Assembly (NCBI GenBank): GCA_937961455.1 | Contig: CALGNN010000033.1 | Location: forward strand, 1 to 64,000 | DNA from: an uncultured Saprospiraceae bacterium | Lineage (GTDB): Bacteria; Bacteroidota; Bacteroidia; Chitinophagales; Saprospiraceae | Length of the DNA: 64,000 nt | Direction: 5' to 3' | Part shown: one piece after another, positions 8,393-16,398 of the stretch | Numbering within the stretch: position 1 is the first letter of the stretch | How the letters are laid out: every line of letters begins with the position of its first letter | The notes under the pieces: model-generated | The model's input: the letters and a program-made list of their open reading frames with translations, nothing else | Told to the model about the DNA's origin: nothing | Databases searched by the model: none | Made by a program: the position numbers and the translations under genes

Positions 8393-9349
8393 ATGACTAA
8401 TAAAATAACAATACTATTTGGAATGCTCTTGTTGTGGAGTCTGAACGTCGATGCACAAAGGCAACAAACAATTACAGGAACTGTGAGTTCTACAGAGTTG
8501 GTAGAATTTGAAGCGACTTCATTATCAGGAGCGAGAGATGTATTACAACTTACTGTCCCTGCTGGATCGATAGGAGCGAACGGAGATTTTTTAGAATGCA
8601 ATAATGGAATTTCTCGAGTAGCTGCCATCGATGCGGATGGCGATGTAGTTTTCAGAGATGGTGTATTCAGAGATATCGTAATGACAGGATCTGAAAATAC
8701 TGGAACGAATGCTGCCTTGGAAATAAATAATGGAGCATCAACAATGTACTTAGACGGCAATGAAATTGATTGCGTGGGAGGAATGTTTCTTAATACCAAT
8801 AACCTAAGCGAAGACAAAGCCATCTACCTAAGATCTCGTACAAGAAGAACCGATGTCAATGTGATGCACACTTCTGGAGGTGGCAACGGTGGCAACGATG
8901 GTTTTTCCATAGAAAATGCAGCTGCAAATAACAATTACTGGACTATGTATACAGCAAATGGAACTGGTAATTTTGAGTTGTATTTCAATGGAACAATTAG
9001 AGGAAGATTTGATGATGCGACAGGTGCTTATACTACTGCTTCGGATGCAAGATTAAAGGAGGATATAAAGCAGATGGATGATGTATTGTCGAAAGTCATG
9101 AAAATGCAAGCAAAAAAATATCACTTTAAGAATGATGAAACTAAATCTGAGGCATTGGGATTCCTAGCTCAGGATGTTGAGAATTATTTTCCACAGATAA
9201 TTGATAAGAATGTTGTTGGTGATACAGAAGAAGTGGTTTATACCATGGACTATTCAAGTCTAGGCGTCATTGCCTTGAAAGCGATTCAAGAGCAGCAAGT
9301 AATTATTGAAGAATTGAAAACTGAGATCGCACTATTAAAAAACCAATAA
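8393..9349 (+). CDS. Secreted protein with C-terminal endosialidase-type (S74) intramolecular chaperone domain
   Basis: A 318-residue protein with a clear signal peptide (about 1-21, ending 'N-V-D-A-Q'). Residues 25-210 are beta-rich and low in recognisable motifs, rich in Asn, Gly and Asp. From about residue 216 comes the S74 signature 'S-D-x-R-L-K-E-D-I-K', then 'A-L-G-F-L-A-Q-D-V-E-x-x-F-P', then 'V-I-A-L-K-A-I-Q-E-Q-Q' leading into a short coiled coil (about 293-318). In phage tail spikes this domain drives trimer folding and may then be cut off. In Bacteroidota it is found on exported proteins, so a trimeric surface fibre is the likely product. It converges with tatD, sharing one terminator. 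Nothing else here suggests a prophage. Confidence 0.85.
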   Translation: MTNKITILFGMLLLWSLNVDAQRQQTITGTVSSTELVEFEATSLSGARDVLQLTVPAGSIGANGDFLECNNGISRVAAIDADGDVVFRDGVFRDIVMTGSENTGTNAALEINNGASTMYLDGNEIDCVGGMFLNTNNLSEDKAIYLRSRTRRTDVNVMHTSGGGNGGNDGFSIENAAANNNYWTMYTANGTGNFELYFNGTIRGRFDDATGAYTTASDARLKEDIKQMDDVLSKVMKMQAKKYHFKNDETKSEALGFLAQDVENYFPQIIDKNVVGDTEEVVYTMDYSSLGVIALKAIQEQQVIIEELKTEIALLKNQ

Positions 9350-9379
9350 AAAACAAAGGTTTATTTCATAGTTGTTTAC

Positions 9380-9408
9380 AAAAGCCTCATTGAAAAATGG
9401 GGCTTTTA
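9380..9408 (+). terminator. Bidirectional intrinsic terminator
   Basis: A hairpin AAAGCCTCAT - loop - ATGGGGCTTT with one mismatched pair is flanked by A and T runs. It sits in the 59-bp gap between the convergent S74-tail gene and tatD and can serve both strands. Confidence 0.8.
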
Positions 9409-10176
9409 TTATTGCTCTTTGAAGAAAACTAAGGTCGCTGTTTTGCTACTATCTTCAATGACTTTTTCAAGAGTCTCGTTTCTACATTCTGCTATTTTAT
9501 TCGCTATTAATGGAAGATAGCTAGACTCATTTCTTTTTCCTTTGTGTGGTTGTGGGCCTAGATAGGGAGCATCTGTCTCTAGGACATAGGCACCAGATTC
9601 GATAAATGACATCACTACTTCCATCCCAGAAATGCCATAGGTGATGACACCTCCAATCCCCATTTTCATTCCGAGATTCATGATTCTTTTTGCTTGTTTT
9701 TTAGATCCGTTAAAACAATGAAAAACGCCTGTCAAATTTCCATCTTGCAATTCTTCAGCGATGGCGATGGTATGCTTTAATGCATTTCTTGAATGGATAC
9801 TCACTGGTAGTTGCATTTCTTTGGCCCATTCTAATTGAGTTCGAAAAGCTTCTTTTTGTTCGTCTTCAAAGGTTTTATCCCAATATAGGTCAATACCAAT
9901 TTCACCTACACCATAGTATTTTTGATTTTCCAATAGCTTTCTTGCCGCAGCAAGTTCTTCCAGGTAATCTTCTTTTATATAACACGGGTGGACGCCCATC
10001 ATAGGAAAATAAAAACTGGTATTATAGTCACATAGATTATGTAAAGCCTCTACCGTTGAGCGATTGATATTGGGAAGCAGCACTTTCTTTACTCCAACTT
10101 CTAAAGCTTTTTCGATCAATTGATCTTGGTCATCCTCAAAATCCTTAAGATAAAGATGTGCGTGTGTGTCGATCAT
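9409..10176 (-). CDS. tatD: TatD-family metal-dependent hydrolase (3'-5' DNase)
   Basis: A 255-residue TIM-barrel amidohydrolase covering the family's full length. Metal-site residues are all present: 'D-T-H-A-H' with His5 and His7, Glu92 in 'V-G-E-I-G-I-D', His128 in 'V-S-I-H-S-R', His153 in 'V-F-H-C-F-N-G-S' and Asp202 in 'E-T-D-A-P-Y-L'. Family members degrade DNA from the 3' end and take part in DNA repair or turnover. It is the last gene of the ruvX-def-rnhA-tatD run, 20 bp after rnhA. Whether it is TatD or the close relative YcfH/YabD cannot be settled from motifs. Confidence 0.93.
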   Translation of the reverse strand: MIDTHAHLYLKDFEDDQDQLIEKALEVGVKKVLLPNINRSTVEALHNLCDYNTSFYFPMMGVHPCYIKEDYLEELAAARKLLENQKYYGVGEIGIDLYWDKTFEDEQKEAFRTQLEWAKEMQLPVSIHSRNALKHTIAIAEELQDGNLTGVFHCFNGSKKQAKRIMNLGMKMGIGGVITYGISGMEVVMSFIESGAYVLETDAPYLGPQPHKGKRNESSYLPLIANKIAECRNETLEKVIEDSSKTATLVFFKEQ

Positions 10177-10196
10177 TCCAATAAATTATTAATCAA

Positions 10197-10832
10197 TTAT
10201 TTCCTTCCGAAATCTGCAGGTATTTCACCCCAGCGTTTGGTTTCCCATTTCAGAATTTCGTTGGGATAAGAATTTTGCTTAAGCCAATTTTCAGCTCGCC
10301 CGATCATTTCCCAAATGATTCTTGTTGTGCGATCTTTTTTAAGTTTAGTATTGGCTCTTTTATCTCTCACCCATTTCATAGCAGTCCTAGAATCAGAATA
10401 TAAACTGGTTTTATCACCTGATTTTTTCAAAAGAGCCAGGGCATGAACAATGGCTAAAAATTCTCCTACGTTATTCGTTCCACCTGCAAAGGGACCCATT
10501 CGAAATATTTCTGCTGCATCTTCCGTGTGGACTCCTCTATACTCCATTTTACCAGGATTTCCACTGCATGCTGCATCAACTGAAATGGTTTTCCAATTGA
10601 TTTCAGATCTTAAGTCTTCCGTGAGTACCGCCTTCTTTTTTGTTTCCTTTCCTCCTATGTGATCGTCAAAGCTTGAACCAAAGGCTTGCTCTGCTTCTTC
10701 TTTCGATTTGAAACTTTTATATTTCGCGCCCGGATAGCCTTTGATTTGCAGATTGCATTCATTCCAATTATCATAGATTCCAGGATTTACACCCTGCCAG
10801 ACTACATAGTATTTAGACTTTGATTTTGCCAA
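10197..10832 (-). CDS. rnhA: Ribonuclease HI with N-terminal viroplasmin-type hybrid-binding domain
   Basis: A 211-residue protein. Residues about 7-52 ('K-Y-Y-V-V-W-Q-G-V-N-P-G-I-Y' through 'F-K-S-K-E-E-A-E-Q-A-F') form the caulimovirus viroplasmin/RNase H1 N-terminal domain, which binds RNA/DNA hybrids. The catalytic RNase H domain follows from about 80, with acidic residues Asp86 ('S-V-D-A-A-C-S-G-N-P-G'), Glu124 ('V-G-E-F-L-A'), Asp147 ('Y-S-D-S-R-T-A') and a C-terminal Asp207. It removes RNA from hybrids such as R-loops and primers. It starts 9 bp after def and runs toward tatD, so it is part of the same operon. Confidence 0.93.
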   Translation of the reverse strand: MAKSKSKYYVVWQGVNPGIYDNWNECNLQIKGYPGAKYKSFKSKEEAEQAFGSSFDDHIGGKETKKKAVLTEDLRSEINWKTISVDAACSGNPGKMEYRGVHTEDAAEIFRMGPFAGGTNNVGEFLAIVHALALLKKSGDKTSLYSDSRTAMKWVRDKRANTKLKKDRTTRIIWEMIGRAENWLKQNSYPNEILKWETKRWGEIPADFGRK

Positions 10833-10841
10833 GGAGATGAT

Positions 10842-11402
10842 TTATCTTTTTATTGGAAATTTCATTCTATAATCGATATCTACTTTCCCTTTTTTAATAT
10901 TCTCTAATTTCTTTTTGATAAGCTTTTTTCTTAGCGGCTTGATCTTATCTGTAAATAATATCCCTTCTATGTGATCGTACTCATGCTGAATGACTCTGGC
11001 ATTTATACCATCAAATTCTTCAATATGTTTTTCGAAATTTTCATCAAGGTATTCCATTTTTACAATGGCCTGTCTCTCTACTTCCGCTCTAATTTTTGGA
11101 ATACTTAGGCATCCTTCTTCATAGGCCCATTCAGGACCTTTCTCTTCTAGTTTTCGTGCATTTATAAATACCTTTTTACAACCAGAGAATGAGGATTCTT
11201 CATTGACAAGTTGTAAGGTGTCCACCATAAATACACGGATGCCTAGACCAATCTGTGGAGCAGCTAATCCTACCCCACTTGCTCCATACATGGTCTCCCA
11301 CATATTATCAAGCAACTGACTCAGCCCCTTGTAATCTTTGTCAATATCTATTGCTTCTTTAGTTAAAACTCCGTGGCCATATGCGTATACAGGCAATATC
11401 AT
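10842..11402 (-). CDS. def: Peptide deformylase
   Basis: A 186-residue protein with all three deformylase motifs: 'G-V-G-L-A-A-P-Q' (43-50), 'E-E-G-C-L-S-I-P' (95-102, metal ligand Cys98) and 'Q-H-E-Y-D-H' (139-144, metal ligands His140 and His144, catalytic Glu141). It removes the N-formyl group from nascent proteins. Its ATG overlaps the ruvX stop by one base (TAATG), which implies translational coupling. Length is normal for the family. Confidence 0.97.
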   Translation of the reverse strand: MILPVYAYGHGVLTKEAIDIDKDYKGLSQLLDNMWETMYGASGVGLAAPQIGLGIRVFMVDTLQLVNEESSFSGCKKVFINARKLEEKGPEWAYEEGCLSIPKIRAEVERQAIVKMEYLDENFEKHIEEFDGINARVIQHEYDHIEGILFTDKIKPLRKKLIKKKLENIKKGKVDIDYRMKFPIKR

Positions 11403-11815
11403 TAAATATGATTTAAATAATCTTGTAATATTAAGACTGCACTGACTTTATCTATCAGTGACTTGTCTCTTCTTTTCATTTTCTTTGTGCCAGATTGAAG
11501 AATTATATTGAAAGCGTCTTCGCTTGTAAATGATTCATCATGCGTTGTAATGATAATTTTGGGATCGATTCTTTCATTCAATGTTTCCATAAACTTTTGA
11601 ATTTTAGCAATCAACTTCGAATTATCATGTATTTCTGAGACAGGAACTCCTACAACAACTTTCTCCACTTTTTCATCCTTCGTGTATTGTTCTAGAAAAT
11701 CTAGAGCCTCTGAAGGATTCAACACGGTAAGTGGATGCACTGCAATTTGTAATTCATCAGTTGCAGATATCCCTACCCTTTTTGTTCCATAATCTATGCC
11801 TATTACTCTGGCCAT
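11402..11815 (-). CDS. ruvX: Putative pre-16S rRNA nuclease / Holliday junction resolvase
   Basis: A 137-residue YqgF-family protein with an RNase H-like fold. It opens 'A-R-V-I-G-I-D-Y-G-T-K-R-V-G' (catalytic Asp8) and keeps 'V-V-V-G-V-P', 'T-H-D-E-S-F-T-S' and the late 'L-I-D-K-V-S-A-V-L-I-L' acidic motif. The family matures the 5' end of 16S rRNA and was earlier described as a Holliday junction resolvase. It is the first gene of a four-gene operon with def, rnhA and tatD. The ruvX-def pairing is common in Bacteroidota. Confidence 0.93.
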   Translation of the reverse strand: MARVIGIDYGTKRVGISATDELQIAVHPLTVLNPSEALDFLEQYTKDEKVEKVVVGVPVSEIHDNSKLIAKIQKFMETLNERIDPKIIITTHDESFTSEDAFNIILQSGTKKMKRRDKSLIDKVSAVLILQDYLNHI

Positions 11816-11885
11816 ATTTATCTAAATGCAAATTATAGAAAATGGTTCAGCTAAGTAAAGAAATTACCATTATTTGAAAACTTGC

Positions 11886-11928
11886 AAAAAAAAAAGAACC
11901 CTCCCCGAGTATCCTCGGAGAAGGGTCC
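11886..11928 (-). terminator. Intrinsic terminator of the 1341-aa giant gene
   Basis: On the minus strand, the stem GGACCCTTCTCCGAG pairs with CTCGGGGAGGGTTC across a TATC-type loop and is followed by ten Ts (A-run 11886-11895 on the plus strand). Directly before the stem lies the element GTTTTTGGGATG (plus strand CATCCCAAAAAC, 11929-11940), which recurs before the terminator of the 2045-aa gene. Confidence 0.9.
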
Positions 11929-11971
11929 CATCCCAAAAACAGTAAACTCTTTAGAACAAAACGAAACGAAA

Positions 11972-14900
11972 CTATTTTAGCATTAACATTTTCCTCGTTG
12001 CTGTATAATCTTCAGACTGTAGGGTATAATATAATAACCCACCAGCTGATATTTCTTCTAGTTTAACAGTGATCGTATTAAAGCCTTTCTCAAATTCACC
12101 ACGCTGTGTATGAATTAGCTTACCATTTACATCATAAATGCTAAGTGTCGTCATACTCGTTTTAGGTAAATTAAATCCAATATTCGTCTGAGTATTGAAA
12201 GGATTTGGCTCATTCTGATAAAGTGCAAATTCAGTATCTGCATCTTTAACACCAGTTTCAGACCAAAGCGTTGCTATCGCATATCGATTAAGATCGTTGT
12301 CATAAACTTCTGCTTGGATCAACTCTGAGTTGAATTCAACTGCATCACTCAAATTTCCATTTGCTCGCGCATTGAAAACCATAGTGAATAATTCGTCCTC
12401 ATTTTCTAAGAATGGGTTTATCACATCATTCCAAGAAAGACTTACCAATCCTGCTTCAGAAACTTTTCCTAAGAAATCTTTGCTGATCTCAATACTGTTA
12501 GACTTAATATCTACAAATTCTAATACTTCTGTATCCAATTGCATAGTCATTTGCATTCCGACAAGCTTTTCGATATCCTTGGCACTTACTTGCATACTTA
12601 CAAGATCACCATTCTTAAATGCTTTATCAGTCATAACAAACTGCACCTCATTATCTAAACCTCTATCTTCCAATGCAACAAGGCTTGTAGGATCAACAGA
12701 GTTATTCACATCTCCAATTTTAATTCCAATAAAGTCAATATTCATATCACCTTCTAAACCAGAGATCTGGTATGTCTCAGGGAATGGAATACTGAATGGA
12801 TCATTCGGATTTGAGAATATGTAGTCAGCATCAACGAATCTCCATGAATCATTGTGCGGCAATTCTGTTTGGATTTGAAGAATCAATTTTCTCAGTTCAA
12901 TGATATCAATAGCTGAAACAGACTCTGAGCTGTTTGCATCTGCTGCAATCATCTTATAAGGAGAATCAAGGAACTCAATTCCAAGCAAGTGCTTCTGAAT
13001 TCTTACTAAGTCAAGTGTTGTTACACCATTCAAATAGTTGATGTCTTTTTCAGGACTCAATTCATAATTACCACCTATCGGCATGCCTGGGAAATAATAC
13101 ATTCCCGCTGCATTGGTGTTATATGGATTTGAGCTACTTCCCATCAAATGCATAGAAACTTCTTCTACATTTTCTGACATTTCAGTCCTTACATTACCAC
13201 TGATCTCAAGACCAATTGGTGCAGGAGGACAAAGACTATTGTTGTCTGTTATTACTATGTATGTTGTACAATACTCTTGATTTCCACTTGGATCAGTGAC
13301 CCAAACTTCAACGGTAGTTGGAGGATTAACCCCTACATCAGCACAAGTGAACTCCATATTCGTATCAGCCGTATCTGCTGAGAATGAGAAGATCAAAGGC
13401 ATGTTTGGATCACAAACATGATAACTTCCTGCATCGAAATCTGAAGCCCAGATTACAAGTGTTCCTGCAGAGTCAATCACATTATCTCCATCTGTATCAA
13501 ATCCTGGTAGATTTGAAGATAAACCATTATAGCAATAAGGCGTTGGAGCTGTACCACTTGTTACTTGGAATATCCTAGAACAAGTTGTTTTGTTTCCACA
13601 GCCATCCTCTACCGTAAATGTCATTCTGTGTGTACCAATCGGATAGGTAGCTGAAGCGTTGATAGAATTTCCTATGTTTGCTCCACCTCCATCAATTGAT
13701 CCATCATTGAATGCATCAAGCGTATAAGTCCAGTAAAGTTCGTTGTCATCTGTACATAAATCTGTACCCTCAGCTATCAAAGTCACTGGCGCTCCTCCAC
13801 AATCAACATCAAAGGATTGAACAATGAGACTATCACAATCTGAAGTGATTTCAGGTCCTTCACCATCAATTACTTTTATTATTTGAACATCAGAGAAGTA
13901 TCCATTTGTGGAGTCCATTGGTCCTGCTGGATCAAATTTACACCAATCGATAATCTGCCAAGTTCTTAAAATCTTGAAGCATGCTCCATCTACGAAATTG
14001 AATACAAGATCTTCATTACTCATAGCAATTAAAGAACACTCATCATCATTAAATACTATTGGAATTCCTGTACTCAATGGGTCTGTTCCTGATCCACAAC
14101 CTGTGAGATCTACATCATCTGGCCATTGAATCGTCGTTGTAGAAAGTGGCGTGTAATCAATTATTGTAATAATTTGAGAACAAGTCACTGCATTACCACT
14201 GAAATCAACTGAACCATCTGTTGCAGTAAATATTCTTTCTATGTAACCAATTCCGCAACTGTTTACATTAACATTGGAAGATTCTTCCCAAGCTACTGAA
14301 CAATTACCCTGTGCTAATCCATCTATACCCACACTTACAGAACCTGTAGTGTTAGGATTTCCTGGATCGTCGATATAAATTTGCTCTCTCAACGATTGAT
14401 CATTCACCAGTGTTCCGAACACTGAAAGATCATTTGAATCAAAATCAAACTCACAACTAACTGTGATATCTGTTGGGCAAGTAAATTGCGATGGAAGTTT
14501 GTCTTGTACTTCAACCTGAACCATACATTCATTGTAATTGCCCGATAAGTCAGTAACTCTTAATACTACTAATACAGTATTTCCAACATCTGCACAGCAG
14601 AAGTCTACATAATCTCTATAGGTAGGAATGGTGTCAGTAGGATCACATACCAATGGATCCATTCTCCTTACTTCAATTTTATCTAAGCCACATTCGTCAT
14701 AACTACCATCATCAAAAGTACTGGCATAAACTCTTGCTTGACCTCCAAAAGTTAGAGAAACAATACTATGTGTTTCGCATACTGGGATTGGAGGATTATT
14801 ATCGTTTACCGTAATAAATACAGAACAAGATGTTGCATTTAAACAAGCATCATAAGCTGTATATATAATCTCATTGACTCCAACTGGTAGGTTCACTGGA

Positions 14901-15997
14901 ATACCACCATTACCGGAGTGAAATCCTCCTGGGTATTCTGTTGTAACCGTAACTGGGTCAGAACAATTATCTAAGTAAGATATTGAAGGAAGGTTTACCA
15001 TAGAATTACATGCCAATCCATCTGTAGATACGGTAAAATCAAGTGGGCATGCTAGCGCAGGTCCAGTTTGATCTAATATCTCAATCAATTGGGTGTGTAA
15101 AAATTGTACCTCACCTTGGCAATGCCATTCTGATACCGTCCAAACTCTCAATACTTTAGATACACAACCAAGTGTTGCTAAAGTTTGATCTTGAAATGTA
15201 ACTGTAATATTACATGCATCATATGGTGCAGGGTAAATTGGAATGCCATTTAAAGTAGGAACACCTGTAATATCGGTATCAGGCACGCCATCATTATTTA
15301 GATCCCAATCTCCATCACAAAGCAAGTTATTACCAAGTGCTAGTGTAAGAGAATCTGGAAAATCTAATGTCGTAAAATCAATTCTTTGTAGTAATAATGT
15401 ATCTCTACAAGTATCAGAAACATTACCACTAGCATCAACTGCAACGTATTTTCTGATCAATTGCTTTAAATACAACGGATCACAAAGTGGTGTTTCTTCT
15501 TCACCAACAAAGATTACTGATGGATTTGGATCACAGTTATCTATGGCTGTAGGTCCAGTTATTACAATTGGATCTGTGCACATTACTGTATCATTGATAC
15601 AAACAATCAGTGGTGGTAATTTATCTTCTACTGTTAGGTTACTCCAACAAGAGTTACCTGAAACAATATCAGTTACCATTACTACGAGAGTCGTACCTGC
15701 GTATGACCCATCTACAAAAGGAGAAGTTGGAATTGGAACATCGTTTTCCAATACCATTACTTCAAATACACCTCCAGGACATTGTGAAACGTCTGCAACC
15801 ATTGCTACGGTCACTTCTGCATTACAATTCATGTCCAGGGAAAGCTGCACATCCTGACACCCTAAGGCGCATTGTGCGTTTAGTTGTTGTGGCTGAAATA
15901 TTGCTATTAAAGCTACAAACATTACTGCTTGGGAAAGTTTAAAAAATGTTTTTGCTAACCCACGCTCTAACGAAAATTTAGTATTCGTCTTCTTCAT
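11972..15997 (-). CDS. Giant T9SS surface protein: HYR/Ig modules, dockerin-like, cohesin-like, type A sorting domain
   Basis: A 1341-residue exported protein. A signal peptide covers about 1-42 (ends 'L-N-A-Q'). Residues about 43-920 are Cys-rich HYR and related Ig-like modules (recurring 'D-x-x-P-P', 'C-P-x-D-F-T-V' and 'D-x-C-G/L-N-x-T-x-C'). A CNA-B-like domain follows (about 925-984), then a dockerin-like pair: 'N-G-V-T-T-L-D-L-V-R-I-Q-K-H-L-L-G' (near 986) and 'D-A-N-S-S-E-S-V-S-A-I-D-I-I-E-L-R-K-L' (near 1020-1040). Next is a cohesin-like beta domain (about 1110-1240) and a type A sorting domain starting 'L-Y-Q-N-E-P-N-P-F' (about 1256-1341). It should cross the outer membrane by T9SS and be attached to the cell surface. 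It has its own promoter (16241-16286) and terminator. No enzyme domain is seen, so a structural or adhesive role is inferred. Confidence 0.85.
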   Translation of the reverse strand: MKKTNTKFSLERGLAKTFFKLSQAVMFVALIAIFQPQQLNAQCALGCQDVQLSLDMNCNAEVTVAMVADVSQCPGGVFEVMVLENDVPIPTSPFVDGSYAGTTLVVMVTDIVSGNSCWSNLTVEDKLPPLIVCINDTVMCTDPIVITGPTAIDNCDPNPSVIFVGEEETPLCDPLYLKQLIRKYVAVDASGNVSDTCRDTLLLQRIDFTTLDFPDSLTLALGNNLLCDGDWDLNNDGVPDTDITGVPTLNGIPIYPAPYDACNITVTFQDQTLATLGCVSKVLRVWTVSEWHCQGEVQFLHTQLIEILDQTGPALACPLDFTVSTDGLACNSMVNLPSISYLDNCSDPVTVTTEYPGGFHSGNGGIPVNLPVGVNEIIYTAYDACLNATSCSVFITVNDNNPPIPVCETHSIVSLTFGGQARVYASTFDDGSYDECGLDKIEVRRMDPLVCDPTDTIPTYRDYVDFCCADVGNTVLVVLRVTDLSGNYNECMVQVEVQDKLPSQFTCPTDITVSCEFDFDSNDLSVFGTLVNDQSLREQIYIDDPGNPNTTGSVSVGIDGLAQGNCSVAWEESSNVNVNSCGIGYIERIFTATDGSVDFSGNAVTCSQIITIIDYTPLSTTTIQWPDDVDLTGCGSGTDPLSTGIPIVFNDDECSLIAMSNEDLVFNFVDGACFKILRTWQIIDWCKFDPAGPMDSTNGYFSDVQIIKVIDGEGPEITSDCDSLIVQSFDVDCGGAPVTLIAEGTDLCTDDNELYWTYTLDAFNDGSIDGGGANIGNSINASATYPIGTHRMTFTVEDGCGNKTTCSRIFQVTSGTAPTPYCYNGLSSNLPGFDTDGDNVIDSAGTLVIWASDFDAGSYHVCDPNMPLIFSFSADTADTNMEFTCADVGVNPPTTVEVWVTDPSGNQEYCTTYIVITDNNSLCPPAPIGLEISGNVRTEMSENVEEVSMHLMGSSSNPYNTNAAGMYYFPGMPIGGNYELSPEKDINYLNGVTTLDLVRIQKHLLGIEFLDSPYKMIAADANSSESVSAIDIIELRKLILQIQTELPHNDSWRFVDADYIFSNPNDPFSIPFPETYQISGLEGDMNIDFIGIKIGDVNNSVDPTSLVALEDRGLDNEVQFVMTDKAFKNGDLVSMQVSAKDIEKLVGMQMTMQLDTEVLEFVDIKSNSIEISKDFLGKVSEAGLVSLSWNDVINPFLENEDELFTMVFNARANGNLSDAVEFNSELIQAEVYDNDLNRYAIATLWSETGVKDADTEFALYQNEPNPFNTQTNIGFNLPKTSMTTLSIYDVNGKLIHTQRGEFEKGFNTITVKLEEISAGGLLYYTLQSEDYTATRKMLMLK

Positions 15998-16240
15998 GAG
16001 ACCCTATTTTTAGTGATTTAAAATTTAGTTTTCTTCGACACAGGATGAATAAAATCCATTTCTGCATCTGCTAAATCAATCATATCATTATAGATATGAT
16101 ATCATCATTAAGGTCTATTATCGAACTAGGATACTCTGCCCAGGTTTATTGGCAGAATAGATAGGTTTTTCTCATTTTGAGAGTTAAAATACATATGACC
16201 AAATTGTTCTATTTGTTGATCATTCATTATAACTCATTTA

Positions 16241-16286
16241 CAAATATAGAATTTTTATAATATGTTTTTCTACCCAATAAGAGGTA
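16241..16286 (-). promoter_or_regulatory. Promoter with TACC-N8-GGTA palindrome (1341-aa gene)
   Basis: On the minus strand the 16-mer TACCTCTTATTGGGTA (16271-16286) is followed after 22 bp by TATATTTG (16241-16248), a Bacteroidota -7 box. Site centre to box centre is 34 bp, so the site would lie near -41, the usual position of an activator that touches RNA polymerase. The 7-2-7 heptamer form (TACCTCT-TA-TTGGGTA) is that of NarL-type regulator sites. The same layout occurs at 33504-33549 and 42097-42141. Confidence 0.7.
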
Positions 16287-16335
16287 TTTTTTATATTACA
16301 GATATATGTAATGTATAATTCCTTGATTATCAATT

Positions 16336-16371
16336 AAAAATCCCTTACCGAATTTGATTCGATAAGGGATT
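16336..16371 (-). terminator. Intrinsic terminator of the 2365-aa gene
   Basis: On the minus strand AATCCCTTATCGAA, loop TCAAA, TTCGGTAAGGGATT with one mismatch is followed by a short T-run (A-run 16336-16340 on the plus strand). It lies 28 bp beyond the stop codon. Confidence 0.8.
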
Positions 16372-16398
16372 AACCACATTATATTAATTTGCTAATAT

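Larger units (their letters stand above)
15998..16398 (-). other. Leader of the 1341-aa gene plus 3' region of the 2365-aa gene
   Basis: A 401-bp gap. It holds the promoter of the downstream giant gene (16241-16286), a long untranslated leader of about 240 nt, and the terminator of the upstream giant gene (16337-16371). The leader contains a short hairpin-forming stretch CTGCC...GGCAG around 16137-16157. I see no open frame in it. Confidence 0.6.

Noticed and set aside
8393-9349. Prophage tail-spike origin for the S74-tail protein
   Set aside because: No other phage genes are nearby. The protein has a signal peptide, and S74 tails are common on exported Bacteroidota proteins.
15243-15857. 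Open frames of up to about 200 codons on the plus strand inside the giant minus-strand genes
   Set aside because: They are antisense to well-supported exported proteins, have no recognisable domains, and show the Ser/Thr/Val-rich composition expected from reading repeat-rich coding DNA backwards.
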